Assembly (NCBI GenBank): GCA_003343905.1
Contig: QAKI01000044.1
Span: 110,217-174,216, forward strand
From: Subdoligranulum variabile
Lineage (GTDB): Bacteria; Bacillota; Clostridia; Oscillospirales; Ruminococcaceae
Reading direction: 5' to 3'
Length of the DNA stretch: 64,000 nucleotides
The position numbers were made by a program, and so were the translations under genes. The notes beneath the pieces are model-generated. The model was not told where the DNA came from. It did not search any database and saw only the letters and a program-made list of their open reading frames with translations. Shown piece after piece: positions 24,686-34,701 of the stretch; position 1 is the first letter of the stretch; each line of letters begins with the position of its first letter.

Positions 24686-26434
24686 TCACAGCCGGGTATC
24701 CCACCGGCCGCAGAAAACCGTATCCTCCGCCGTGCCCTTAAACTCGCTTTGCCCGGTGATCTTTGCGATGGCTGCGCGGATATGCTCCCGGGTCGGCGCG
24801 TAGGCGTTGATAAACGTATGCAACTGCGGCAGGTCGATGAGGTGGTTGGTATAGTTCAGGCTGAGGCCCACGGTGGGCACTTCCTCGTTGTACCAGGGCA
24901 GTTCCATACTGTGGTTGCAACTCCAGCGCAGGCGGACGTTATTCTCCTGCGCGTAACCCTTAACATTAACTACAAGTAATGCCCAGTCATGGCTGGCCAC
25001 GAAACCCGCGCGGCTTTCGTGATTGAGCATTTTGGCAAAATTCGCTGGCGTGACACCGTTTTCCAGTTCCAACTCATAGAAGTTGGGGCAGACATCCACC
25101 TTGAATCCAGCTCTCTCCAGTTCCTCGACAACTATTTTCTTGACCGGATCACCCTTGTAGCCTTTGCTGGTAGGCGTCGTACCCACATATACCAGGAAAA
25201 CCCGTTTTTGTGCTGCCGGCTTGACGGGCAGATTACCGCGCGTGTCCTTAACGAGCGTGATACAACTGTCGGCCGCAGCGGCAGTGTACGCCCGGTGTTC
25301 GCTGCACCCCAGGCAGGAGAGCGCAGCGGGGTCCGGGGTACATACTGCCGGATCAGTCAGTCGCAGCTTTGCTTTCAGGCCCAAAATGCGGTGCAGTGCA
25401 TCGGACAGGCGTTCCTCGGTCAAGTCACCGCGTTCATAGGCGGCGCGCACAAAACCAATGTCCTCTTCCACATCATTGGCGAACAGGAACATATCGCACC
25501 CCGCGATGATGGCGCCGGGCACGGCGTCCTCCCGTCGGGCTACGGCGGTCATGCCCACCATGTGGGACGCATCCGTGATGATAACGCCGTTGAAGCCCAT
25601 CTCTCTGCGCAGCAGATCAGTGAGTAGTTCCGGTGCAAGCGTAGCGGGGCGGATGTCCTTATCCTGGATACCGGGGCGCAGCCTGCGGGACATGGCCGGC
25701 AGTGCAAAGTGCCCTACCATAACAGCTTCGACGCCGTCGTCAATCAGCGCACGGTAGACCTTGCCGAAAGAAGGCTCCCACTCCTCGACGCTCAGATCAT
25801 TGACCCCCATGACCAGATGCTGGTCCAGTTCTTCCACCCCATCGCCCGGGAAATGTTTGATCGTGCAGGCCATATGGGGGTTGGCATCCTTGACGCCGCG
25901 GATGTACGCCCGGGCATTGGCAATGATTTTGTCGGGGTCGCCGCCGTAGCTGCGAGTGTTGACGATGGTATTGCGCCAGTTTTTATAGACATCCACGACC
26001 GGGTTGAACAGCCAGTTCGCACCCAGCGCGCTGGCCTCCCGCCCGGCGACAAGGCCCACATGGTAGGCGTTTTCCGTGCCCTGCCCGGCACCGCATTCGG
26101 CAGCCGTGGCCACAAAGGTTCCCTCTGGCGCTGCGCCGTTGCCGCCATCGTCACAGTTGGCCGCGATGAGCAGCGGCAGCTTGCTGTGTTTCTGGAACAA
26201 GGCCAACTGCTGATGGATCTGCTCTTTGCTGCCGCCGTTCTGCCAGCGCAGCCCCCCCATGTGGGACTGTTCCAACAAAGTCGTGATTTTTTCTTCACCA
26301 AAGCCGGGTTCGGCCTGCAGGATGACAAACAACTGACCGAACTTTTCTTCGAGTGTCATACCGGCAATGGATTTTTCCACCCAGGCAATCTGTTCGCTGT
26401 CAAGGTTAAAGGGCGCCGCTTTGAGATCGACCAT
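24686..26434 (-). CDS. Glycoside hydrolase family 3 (NagZ-like beta-N-acetylhexosaminidase)
   Basis: 582 residues, no signal peptide, so intracellular. The TIM-barrel shows IKHFPGDGVEELDQHL near residue 205 (equivalent to the KHFPGHG loop of NagZ enzymes) and the nucleophile region GVIITDASHMVG near residue 285. A second alpha/beta domain follows. The KHFPG loop points to hexosaminidase-type GH3 rather than beta-glucosidase, but the catalytic His of the NagZ H-D dyad is not obvious (GDG in place of GHGD). It probably acts on sugars released by the neighbouring sulfatases and GH2. Confidence 0.87.
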   Translation of the reverse strand: MVDLKAAPFNLDSEQIAWVEKSIAGMTLEEKFGQLFVILQAEPGFGEEKITTLLEQSHMGGLRWQNGGSKEQIHQQLALFQKHSKLPLLIAANCDDGGNGAAPEGTFVATAAECGAGQGTENAYHVGLVAGREASALGANWLFNPVVDVYKNWRNTIVNTRSYGGDPDKIIANARAYIRGVKDANPHMACTIKHFPGDGVEELDQHLVMGVNDLSVEEWEPSFGKVYRALIDDGVEAVMVGHFALPAMSRRLRPGIQDKDIRPATLAPELLTDLLRREMGFNGVIITDASHMVGMTAVARREDAVPGAIIAGCDMFLFANDVEEDIGFVRAAYERGDLTEERLSDALHRILGLKAKLRLTDPAVCTPDPAALSCLGCSEHRAYTAAAADSCITLVKDTRGNLPVKPAAQKRVFLVYVGTTPTSKGYKGDPVKKIVVEELERAGFKVDVCPNFYELELENGVTPANFAKMLNHESRAGFVASHDWALLVVNVKGYAQENNVRLRWSCNHSMELPWYNEEVPTVGLSLNYTNHLIDLPQLHTFINAYAPTREHIRAAIAKITGQSEFKGTAEDTVFCGRWDTRL

Positions 26435-26480
26435 ACTTCATATTCCTCCTAAAATCATATACGGGTTTCCCTGATCGGGG

Positions 26481-28121
26481 TCATTTTTCCGGAACTTGGG
26501 CGTCTTGCCCCGCAATCTCCTTCTGCAAGTTGGCGCAGTACCCGAACAATGCTCCGATACCGATCCCCTCCCGGATCTTCGCACGGACCCGTTCCTCTGC
26601 TCCTGTGGGTACCAAATGGCAGACCATCCCCCACAGACGCCCATCTGTCATGCGGCGGTCGAAATCCAAAGGCACTACATCAGCGGTATCTTGCAACCAG
26701 TCAAGCGTCGATGCGCGCAAACGGTCGCGCACAGCGGCCAGTTCAGGATCGTCGATGCGGTTCTCGACCTCACCGGGATCATACTCCCGATCGTACAACT
26801 CATCGCGCCCGGCACTGCGGTGGATGTACTTGTAGCGTCCATCGCAGGCCATCGTCGCTTTGGCATGGGCTTCGTCATCAGACTGGGCCTTTTTCTTTGG
26901 CCAGTAAACGTCGCTTTCCCGTGCCACTTCACCATTTTCCTGATGGTACTCATCGCATTGCGTTTCACCAGGGCGGCGGCCGCCTTCACAAAACACGACC
27001 TTCCGTATAGCGGCAGTACGGTCTGCCACTATGGGCCGCAAGCTACGCCCGAACTGTTCACGGTCCGGCGGAAGACCGGCGAAGTCCAAAACCGTAGCAT
27101 AAAAATCCACCAGTTCGACGAGACTCGGGGACACCCCCGCATCCAGCGGAGTCCCCGCAGGCGGCTTGATGAGCAGCGGTACCCGGGTCAGGCAGTCCTC
27201 AAAGCAGTTCTGGGCCTTTTCCGTCATGCCGTAATCTCCCGCGAAATCACCATGATCCGACAGGAAAAAGACCGCACTGTCATCATAGATTCCTGCCTGT
27301 CGTAAAGCATCGCACAGACGCCCGAACTGAGCATCCACTTTGGCGCACATACCCAGGTACACTGCCCGCAGCTCGTCCCACTCGCGTTCCGTCAGATCCT
27401 GCAGGTTCTGGTAGTGATGGATCAATTCCATCATGCGGGACTTGCCGCGGCAGTTCTCCCAACGTATGCGCGGTGTCAGTTTGCTGCGGTCAATGCTGGA
27501 GAACCAGGGTTCCTCAACTTCATAGGGCGGGTGAGGGAATAAAAGCCCCAGGAACAGGCACAGCGGCGCATCGCCCGGTTTCCACTGGCGAATGCGCGCG
27601 ATGGCCGCATCCACCGCCTCGTCATCACGGCTGTAATTACGACCATCCGTATCCACCTGCAGTTCACCTTCAAAGTGGGAATAATAATACTTCCCTCCCA
27701 GAGCACCTCTTTGCTGTTGATCGACCGGCCCCGGCGCGGCGGGGCCAGTGCCGCTGAAGATCACATCTGCCTGACTTTCGACCCAACCGGGATATTGGGC
27801 TGCACACAGGTCGTTGCGGTCGTTCATCCAGACAGAATACCCGGCGCTCTTGAGTTGCGAGAACAGGTTTTTCTCACCGGGGCGCAGTAGATAACTCATG
27901 GTGCGGTGCCCATGCACATGGGGATACAGCCCGGTAAAGAAACTGCACCGACTGGGTACACAGACCGGGTTCTGGCAATATGCGTTTGAGAAAGAAACCG
28001 CTTCCCTATGGGCAAAGGCATCCAGGTTCGGCGTATGGGCCGCAGGATTTCCCAGGTGGGACAGGGCATCTGCCCGCATCTCGTCGGGATTGAAAATGAT
28101 AATGTGGGGACGTTTCGGCAT
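26481..28121 (-). CDS. Sulfatase 1 (formylglycine-dependent, CVPSR)
   Basis: 546 residues from the ATG at 28121 (MPKRPHIIIFNPDE), set by AGGGAAGGAAG. The active-site motif CVPSR starts at Cys54, the residue converted to formylglycine. The metal-binding start is NPDEMRADAL and a later FFLSDHGDF provides the second Asp/His pair. No signal peptide, so it acts in the cytoplasm on imported sulfated sugars. Choline-sulfatase/iduronate-sulfatase-like overall; the exact substrate cannot be told. It is in one operon with GH2 and two more sulfatases. Confidence 0.93.
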   Translation of the reverse strand: MPKRPHIIIFNPDEMRADALSHLGNPAAHTPNLDAFAHREAVSFSNAYCQNPVCVPSRCSFFTGLYPHVHGHRTMSYLLRPGEKNLFSQLKSAGYSVWMNDRNDLCAAQYPGWVESQADVIFSGTGPAAPGPVDQQQRGALGGKYYYSHFEGELQVDTDGRNYSRDDEAVDAAIARIRQWKPGDAPLCLFLGLLFPHPPYEVEEPWFSSIDRSKLTPRIRWENCRGKSRMMELIHHYQNLQDLTEREWDELRAVYLGMCAKVDAQFGRLCDALRQAGIYDDSAVFFLSDHGDFAGDYGMTEKAQNCFEDCLTRVPLLIKPPAGTPLDAGVSPSLVELVDFYATVLDFAGLPPDREQFGRSLRPIVADRTAAIRKVVFCEGGRRPGETQCDEYHQENGEVARESDVYWPKKKAQSDDEAHAKATMACDGRYKYIHRSAGRDELYDREYDPGEVENRIDDPELAAVRDRLRASTLDWLQDTADVVPLDFDRRMTDGRLWGMVCHLVPTGAEERVRAKIREGIGIGALFGYCANLQKEIAGQDAQVPEK

Positions 28122-28152
28122 AAGAGTCTTCCTTCCCTGATTTTGGGTCTGC

Positions 28153-30357
28153 TTATTCAGGCTTTGGCACCGTATTAAGCTTGGCATTCACTGCCAGGAC
28201 CTGTTCTTCCGTGATGGCATCGGCGTTATAATCCAACACTCGCATCAGTGTCATTCCTCCCATGGTACGCGCACGGGGATTTTCTATAATAGCCGGCAGT
28301 TCCTCTTGCAAGATTGCCGCTGTACGCGGGTCTGCCAACAGTTCTCCGATTTTATCCGTAACCGAGTAACGCCCTTTCGGGAAAAGTTCCACCTCAGCAC
28401 GTTGCTGCTTGAACCAGTTGGTCACCCGATTGCCCGCTCCCCGCCGGGGGCAGACGTAGTCCGGCTCCGGCAGCGCGGTGCGGTACAGCAAAATGGTATC
28501 ACGGCAGTTACCGGCGCGTGCTTCGAGACTGGTGGTTTCCGTCAAGGGTACCGCTGCAAAAGTAAATACCGTACGCCCGCTTTGTTCAGCAAAAAGCCGC
28601 CCGTTGACATAGAGCGCGACCGAAGGCTGATTGGAATAGATCTTGACCACGGTTGTTTCTCCGCAGCGTTTGGCGTAGCGGCGGCCAGCCAGATACACAA
28701 ACGGCCGTTTGCTCCAGCACGCCTTATAATAATAGTAGGCGTCCTTTTTTATGGCCCGGTCCCAAGTGACAAGCCCCTTGCAGTTGCGCGCCTTGACACC
28801 GCCTTCGTCCCGGATAGCACTGCTGAAGTCAAACAGGTTCCACACAAAGGTCCCCCAGAGCCGCGCGTCCGCCTGCATGGCAGCATACGCCTTTTCATGA
28901 TACAAGCATTGAAATTCCTCCGTATAGTCTTTACATTCCGGCGTATCGGTATGGTACCGCGTATTGCAGTCAACGCCATATTCTGTAACGCCCAATGCCA
29001 CGTCCGGATTATCTGCATGGAATCGTTCAAAAAATTCAGAATAATCGGTCAATTCCCCGTAATACCAGCCGAAATAAATGTTATATCCCACCGCATCCGT
29101 CAGGCGGTTCAGCTGGCTGCCGTTCCTTACACTGTACAAATTTGCCGCGGCCGTCAACCGGGTGTTATCCAGCGTTTTGGCAAGGCTGCTCAGTTCCCGC
29201 ACATGCCGGTACATGGCCAGGTGTTCGCCCATCATGGCGATCTCGTTCTGCACACCCCAGAAACAAATTGACGGGTGATGCCGGTTTTGCAGGATCAGCT
29301 CTTTCAGTTGGGTGCAGGCATTTTTCACCACAGCTTCATTTCCTTCCGGCATAGCAAGCATGGGAATTTCAGCCCATGCTACAAGGCCTTCCGTATCGCA
29401 CAGATCGTAGACCTGTTGCGGGTGCTGATAATGGGAAAGCCGCACTGCGTTAGCGCCCAAATCCCGCAGTATGGCAAAGTCTTCCTCCACCTGTGCAGCG
29501 GTCAGGGCACAGCCTGCCCCCTGCCGATCATGATGGCGCGCCACACCATTAAGACGAAGCCTCTTTCCGTTAAGGCAGAAACCGTTTTCCGCATCCAGCG
29601 AAATGCTGCGGAATCCAAACGGCAGACTTACTTCGTCACAGATTGCATTTTCCCGCAACAGCCGAGCCGTGCAACGGTAGCAATATGGATCCGTCTGCCC
29701 ATTCCACAAATGGGGGCTTTTGACACTGAGCCACACCGCTGGCGTTTCGGCCTTCACACGACAGTGTGCCGCCAGTCGCCCTTCCGCATCGGTCACGAGG
29801 TATTCAACCTCACATCCCGCGCCGCCACAAACGCGTGCATTCAGGTGTAGCTGACCTTCTGCGTTCGCTTCCAGAATTTCCAATCCCGGCGCGCCGTAGT
29901 AGGCAGGCTCAAAATGGTCAGCCTCTACCGTCAACAGGTTGACGGGGCGAGGAATGCCTCCCCAGTATGTAAAATCCCCCATCAACGGGTTGACATCATC
30001 GAAACGAGTGTTATCAGCCAGTACTTCCAGTGTGTTGGCAGGATGCAGCGAAGCCGTCGCCTCTAAAACGAAGCGGGAATAGCTACCACGGTGCTCCCCT
30101 AAAAACACACCATTCAGAAAGACCCGGGCCACACCGCAGACAGCGTCGAACGCCAGGTAGGCCCTCTGCCCGGCAGCCAGAGTTGCCGCGAACTGCGTAC
30201 GATAGAGACAACAGCCAAAAGCCCCCGGCTCCTCCCGGTTCCAAACATGCGGCAGAGATACAGTTTCCATGGAAGCAAGCTGTAATGGCGGCACCAAAAC
30301 TGCGTTTTCCAGCCGGGCAAATTGCCAATTTTCAGTTAGTGGAGTGATGCTCCTCAT
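28153..30357 (-). CDS. Glycoside hydrolase family 2
   Basis: 734 residues from the ATG at 30357 (MRSITPLTENW), where GGAGGAAAACG gives a clear ribosome site. Architecture: jelly-roll sugar-binding domain (1-170), Ig-like domain (about 170-270), TIM barrel (about 270-570) and a C-terminal beta domain. The acid/base Glu is in GVQNEIAMM (about residue 372) and the nucleophile Glu in GVTEYG (about 460). No signal peptide. Beta-galactosidase or beta-glucuronidase activity is likely; the sulfatase neighbours favour a glycosaminoglycan or mucin fragment. Confidence 0.92.
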   Translation of the reverse strand: MRSITPLTENWQFARLENAVLVPPLQLASMETVSLPHVWNREEPGAFGCCLYRTQFAATLAAGQRAYLAFDAVCGVARVFLNGVFLGEHRGSYSRFVLEATASLHPANTLEVLADNTRFDDVNPLMGDFTYWGGIPRPVNLLTVEADHFEPAYYGAPGLEILEANAEGQLHLNARVCGGAGCEVEYLVTDAEGRLAAHCRVKAETPAVWLSVKSPHLWNGQTDPYCYRCTARLLRENAICDEVSLPFGFRSISLDAENGFCLNGKRLRLNGVARHHDRQGAGCALTAAQVEEDFAILRDLGANAVRLSHYQHPQQVYDLCDTEGLVAWAEIPMLAMPEGNEAVVKNACTQLKELILQNRHHPSICFWGVQNEIAMMGEHLAMYRHVRELSSLAKTLDNTRLTAAANLYSVRNGSQLNRLTDAVGYNIYFGWYYGELTDYSEFFERFHADNPDVALGVTEYGVDCNTRYHTDTPECKDYTEEFQCLYHEKAYAAMQADARLWGTFVWNLFDFSSAIRDEGGVKARNCKGLVTWDRAIKKDAYYYYKACWSKRPFVYLAGRRYAKRCGETTVVKIYSNQPSVALYVNGRLFAEQSGRTVFTFAAVPLTETTSLEARAGNCRDTILLYRTALPEPDYVCPRRGAGNRVTNWFKQQRAEVELFPKGRYSVTDKIGELLADPRTAAILQEELPAIIENPRARTMGGMTLMRVLDYNADAITEEQVLAVNAKLNTVPKPE

Positions 30358-30392
30358 CGTTTTCCTCCGATTTTGTTGATGGTTTCTATTAT

Positions 30393-31952
30393 TCACCGCA
30401 TCAGGTCCGGCAAACCGGCTGCAACGTCATAGGGGCTGGGCCGCCCCTGGTAGGCGATGGAAAAGCCCTCCGACCGCCGTTGTTCCATCAGTGCCTTCAT
30501 GGCGCGGCTCACCGTCACCGACCGACTGCCGGGAAGCAGGCGATCCCCGTCGCTGAACCCTTCCGGCCTGTCTGCCAGTTCCCGCACCAGTCGCTGCCGC
30601 CATGCGGCCAGCTCAGTGGCATATTGCGGATCACGGGCCAGGTCGTGCAGTTCGCCGGGGTCGTGCGCCACATCGAACAACTGCTCGGTCCCGCTGGTCA
30701 CGTGCCAGATATATTTTTTCCGCCCGTCCGTCAGGAAATGGGATCCTTCCTCCTGCGTAAAATCAGGATTTTCTTCCTGCGGGGCGGCGGGGCCATCCAG
30801 GGTCATACTGCGCACGCACTCGCCGTGCATCCATCCACGCCAAGGCGGTTGGGGCGTCTGGCCACGCAGCAAGGGAGCCATGCTGCGTCCATCTACCGAA
30901 TTCGGGATCGGCAGCCCCGCCAGATCCAAAATCGTGGGCATGATATCGTGCCAGCCCACCGGTTCGTTTCTTGTCTGCCCGGCGGGAATGTCCGGTCCCA
31001 GCACCAGGAACGGGATATGTACTGCTCCCTGCCAAGGGCAATTTTTCTGCATTCTGTAATGATCGCCCAGCATTTCGCCATGGTCGGAAGTAAAGATCAC
31101 ATAGGTATTACGTTCCAAAAATACTGCCTGCAGCAGTCGGGATACCTGAGCGTCGATAAAGGCGATATTGCCATAATAGCCGGTGTACAGGCAACGAGTT
31201 TCTTCCTCGCTCAATTTCGTATAGGAAGCCATGATATGCCCGCCATTCTTCGGCGGGACGTCCCAGTCGGCAATCGCCGGGCCGCCCAGGTCCCCACGCT
31301 GATAGTAGCGGTCGAAGTAAGGCGCAGGCGGGTTATGGGGCGAATGGGGCGCGTAATACCCCACAAGCAACAGGTACGGGCGAGACCTGTCCCGACTGCG
31401 CAGGAACTCCAGCGCTTCGTTGGTGGCCCACTTGGTTTGGTGGCAATCATCGCTGAGATGAAACGGCGTTGCAAGGCGATAATTATTCTGTGCGCCGCAA
31501 CCGTAGTAACCGCCATCGCCCTCACCACTATGTTCCTGCACATAACGGAAGAACGGATCATTTGCCTTGTCATCGCTGCTGGGATCACCGGGCCGGTGGT
31601 ACTCGAACCCATAGGAGCAACTTTCGGGGTAGGTGTGCATATTGCGCCCCACCAGTGCGGTCTGGTAACCACCCTTGCGCATCTCAACCGGCAGGGTTGT
31701 TTGCAGCGGCAGGTAAGGGATGCCGGTGTTAGAGAAAAGTCCATGGTGTTCCGGCAACTGTCCGGTCAAAAGGCTGAGGCGCTGCGGGATACACAACGGA
31801 CAACTTGTATAAGCTGCCGTAAAATTAGCGCCGCGGTAACCAATGGAATCAATGGCCGGCGTATAGATGCCGCGTCGGTGGCCATTGATTCCCACGCAGT
31901 CTGCACGCTGCTGGTCCGTGTGGATGATAATAAAATTCGGGCGCTTCTCCAT
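30393..31952 (-). CDS. Sulfatase 2 (formylglycine-dependent, CIPQR)
   Basis: 519 residues. The formylglycine motif is CIPQR starting at Cys54, with the metal-binding HTDQQRADCVG at residues 11-21 and FTSDHGEMLGDH further on. The fourth motif position is Gln rather than the common Ser or Ala, which is tolerated in the CxPxR pattern. No signal peptide. It lies 35 bp upstream of the GH2 gene in the same operon and is preceded by a weak hairpin (32001-32030). AAAAGGAGA supports the start. Confidence 0.92.
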   Translation of the reverse strand: MEKRPNFIIIHTDQQRADCVGINGHRRGIYTPAIDSIGYRGANFTAAYTSCPLCIPQRLSLLTGQLPEHHGLFSNTGIPYLPLQTTLPVEMRKGGYQTALVGRNMHTYPESCSYGFEYHRPGDPSSDDKANDPFFRYVQEHSGEGDGGYYGCGAQNNYRLATPFHLSDDCHQTKWATNEALEFLRSRDRSRPYLLLVGYYAPHSPHNPPAPYFDRYYQRGDLGGPAIADWDVPPKNGGHIMASYTKLSEEETRCLYTGYYGNIAFIDAQVSRLLQAVFLERNTYVIFTSDHGEMLGDHYRMQKNCPWQGAVHIPFLVLGPDIPAGQTRNEPVGWHDIMPTILDLAGLPIPNSVDGRSMAPLLRGQTPQPPWRGWMHGECVRSMTLDGPAAPQEENPDFTQEEGSHFLTDGRKKYIWHVTSGTEQLFDVAHDPGELHDLARDPQYATELAAWRQRLVRELADRPEGFSDGDRLLPGSRSVTVSRAMKALMEQRRSEGFSIAYQGRPSPYDVAAGLPDLMR

Positions 31953-32000
31953 AACGTTCTCCTTTTCTGCATTCTACACGCTCCTGCCCCGGAACACAAA

Positions 32001-32030
32001 ACGCAGGGCGGCCTATATGCTGCCCCGCGT
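32001..32030 (-). terminator. Partial terminator or processing hairpin inside the sulfatase operon
   Basis: Imperfect 12-bp stem (32001-32012 with 32019-32030) followed on the minus strand by TTTTG. It lies in the 148-bp gap between sulfatase 3 and sulfatase 2 and may lower expression of the downstream half. Confidence 0.5.
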
Positions 32031-32100
32031 TTCTTTTGAAAAAGCAACCGCATTTGGAGGAATGCAGCTTCTACCATTCTCCGAATATTCCGCACAGCAG

Positions 32101-33582
32101 TTATTCCACACAAATTTCGGGTTTGACCCGTGCATTCGGCGGGCAGTCCAGCCACCATTCGCTATCATCACGGCCAACGGTCTGTTCCACCATGACAAAC
32201 CAATCCAGTTTGCGGTCCCGCCACTTCTGGCGTTGTTCCACTGCTGTCGGATCTGCTACAGTTTCGGCTATGCAGCGCAGCCGCCCCGCCTGCTCTGGTT
32301 CTATCTCGATCAGATCTCGCTGCTCTTCGGGATCACATTCCGGCGTGAACAGCATTTCGTTGAAGCCATGGTAGCAGATATACTTGTATGCACCCTGCCG
32401 CACCATTACGCCAAAAGCGTACTCTTTCGGAGCCGCCATGACTTGCGGATCGAATTTATTGCCTGTCAGCAGTTCCAGCAGTTCTGAAACCACCGCCCGG
32501 CCCGTCGGGAGTGCTTTCCCTCGCAAAGCAGGAACCAGGCTTTCCCCATCCGTCTGAGGAATGCGCTCGGTTCCCAGCCAATCCCACAATGTGGGCCCCA
32601 GGTCCAGCAGACTGACCGGCGTATTTACAGCCCGGCCTGCCTGTACGCCATCCCCGGCGAAGATCAGCGGGATCTTGACGGACTTTTCAAAGAAGGTATC
32701 TTTGCCGTAAATGCTCCGGTCTCCTACCTGGTCACCGTGATCCGACACATAACAGATCAGTTTTTCACTGCCGCGCCGAGCCGTAAAGCCTTCAAACGCT
32801 TCCCATATCTGACCGAATTGCCAGTCAACCTGCTCGATCATACCGCAATAAGCAGCCAGTGCTGCCCGTGCCTTTTCCTGCGTGACGCCCACATTCTGGC
32901 GCCTTTGCAACGGCGCGTTCAGATATGGCGGCGTCTGCCCGAAGGTGGGTGAAAGCTGCACGCGTGCAAAATACTTTTCAAACAGTTCTTTGGGAGCCAC
33001 ATAGGGGAAGTGCGGCGCATAAACGCTGACAAACAGGCACTGCGGTTTTTCATGCGGCTGCGCCAGATAATCCAACGCCCGCTGTATGACCAGTTCGTCG
33101 TACAACAATACAGGAGAAGTTCCACCACCGGCAAATGCTGTCGCACCGGGCGCGCCGAAAGTCGTGGCAAAGACACCGCGCGTCTCACAGTTCTTTTGCC
33201 ATGCACCGCCCCAGGAAGTTGCTGTTATATCCGGCGCAATGCGTTTGGTGAACCCGTGGCGCTGATCCGGCCCAACAAAATGCATTCTCCCGCAAAGAAC
33301 TGTTTCGTAACCGGCTGCCACCAACGGGTGCAGGAAAGTTGCCTGTGTATCGGGCAGCGCGTCACGATTGGTGAAAACGCCCGTTTTGTGCGGCAGTAGC
33401 GTACTCAACATCGCCATGCGCGCAGGAACACACAGCGGGCACGGCGTATATGCCTGGTCAAACCGGGTTCCGCCTGCGCACAAACGATCCAAATTGGGTG
33501 TGCCTACATTTCTTCCCAGCCATCCGGAATAAAACGGTGTATGCTGGTCAGTCATAAAGACAAGGATATCCGGCTGTGACAT
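32101..33582 (-). CDS. Sulfatase 3 (formylglycine-dependent, CVPAR)
   Basis: 493 residues. Motif CVPAR starts at Cys51; TDQH at residues 11-14 and YVSDHGDQVGD provide metal ligands. No signal peptide. It directly follows the ribose-type permease (47 bp), which suggests that the importer brings in a sulfated sugar. The CVPAR form is the one generally served by anaerobic radical-SAM maturases. Confidence 0.93.
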   Translation of the reverse strand: MSQPDILVFMTDQHTPFYSGWLGRNVGTPNLDRLCAGGTRFDQAYTPCPLCVPARMAMLSTLLPHKTGVFTNRDALPDTQATFLHPLVAAGYETVLCGRMHFVGPDQRHGFTKRIAPDITATSWGGAWQKNCETRGVFATTFGAPGATAFAGGGTSPVLLYDELVIQRALDYLAQPHEKPQCLFVSVYAPHFPYVAPKELFEKYFARVQLSPTFGQTPPYLNAPLQRRQNVGVTQEKARAALAAYCGMIEQVDWQFGQIWEAFEGFTARRGSEKLICYVSDHGDQVGDRSIYGKDTFFEKSVKIPLIFAGDGVQAGRAVNTPVSLLDLGPTLWDWLGTERIPQTDGESLVPALRGKALPTGRAVVSELLELLTGNKFDPQVMAAPKEYAFGVMVRQGAYKYICYHGFNEMLFTPECDPEEQRDLIEIEPEQAGRLRCIAETVADPTAVEQRQKWRDRKLDWFVMVEQTVGRDDSEWWLDCPPNARVKPEICVE

Positions 33583-33629
33583 CTTGGGAAATCTCCTATA
33601 CCACCAAGTCCAGGTGCAGCGGCTTTGGG

Positions 33630-34661
33630 TTATGCAGCTGCACGAGCAGCCTTGAACGCCTTTGCTTCAGCGATACGCTTTTTATCATCGCGGGCACGCT
33701 GAAGTTTCCAGTAATTGGCCTGCCAGACCAGAAAAGCGATGAACAGGAACATATTGATACTGCTGCTCATAGCCTCCGACATATTGAAGCAGTTGAGGCC
33801 CATCGTCATGATTCGAACAGCCACGGCTGCGCTGACGATACCTACAGACTGATTGACATACCGGGAAAGGAAGTTACAGCCGATCATCATAGGGAACATA
33901 TTGGCCATAACGGTTCCGTTGCTGGTCAACCCCATAGATGCTGCCATGGAGCCTGCAAATGCCGCATCCAGCACCCCTGAGGCCGAAACCACAAGCCCCG
34001 CTACCAGGTAGCACAATGCCACATTGACAAAGATATTGATGCCGGCATTGCGGGCAATCTGCTGCGATCCCTTGACTGCGCGGAACTTATAACTGAACTT
34101 GGTGTAGGTCATCAGGATCAGCATAACCACCAGGATCACAAATACCACCGCAATAGTGAAGTTCATGTTAGACAGCAGCGCCACACCATCGGTACCAACC
34201 AGGCGCAAGCCGACACCATCCGTAGCGGCAAAACCGAAGCATTCATAAATGCAGGCCATGCCGATGCCCAGCACCATGGGCGGGATCCGCAGCGTAACAT
34301 ACAGCACGCCAACAATTGCGCCAAGAATCGTGCCGAAGATCAGTGCAAAGATCAACACCCAGACGCCTCCCAGCCCCAGGCTTTCGGCAACGACACCGCC
34401 CAGGATGGTAGCCGCCACCCGCTGGGCCCCCAGAGAAAGGTCCATACGGCCGCTGGTAATGTTCATGGAGAGCGCGAAGGCGATGGCCGCTGAAATACCG
34501 GCACTGCGGATCAGATTTCGGACATCGAGCGAGGAGCTGATCACATGGGAGCCGGTAAAAACCATAGCGATCACTTCCATAATGGCCCAAACGGCCAGCG
34601 GCAGCGCCACCGTGGCAACCACGCTCTTCAGGATTCTGACTGCCTTGCTTTGTTGTTTCAT
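33630..34661 (-). CDS. Ribose-type ABC transporter permease 1
   Basis: 343 residues with about nine hydrophobic segments and the RbsC-like pattern (NITSGRMDLSLGAQRVAATILGG and GSQQIARNAGI). It belongs to the CUT2 sugar permease family, usually a channel for monosaccharides or small derivatives. It is downstream of the binding protein and is one of two permeases, so a heterodimer is likely. A CGGAGGAAT site precedes the ATG. Confidence 0.92.
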   Translation of the reverse strand: MKQQSKAVRILKSVVATVALPLAVWAIMEVIAMVFTGSHVISSSLDVRNLIRSAGISAAIAFALSMNITSGRMDLSLGAQRVAATILGGVVAESLGLGGVWVLIFALIFGTILGAIVGVLYVTLRIPPMVLGIGMACIYECFGFAATDGVGLRLVGTDGVALLSNMNFTIAVVFVILVVMLILMTYTKFSYKFRAVKGSQQIARNAGINIFVNVALCYLVAGLVVSASGVLDAAFAGSMAASMGLTSNGTVMANMFPMMIGCNFLSRYVNQSVGIVSAAVAVRIMTMGLNCFNMSEAMSSSINMFLFIAFLVWQANYWKLQRARDDKKRIAEAKAFKAARAAA

Positions 34662-34701
34662 ATAGTATTCCTCCGTTTCATATCAGAGGGGACGCGGGCA
34701 C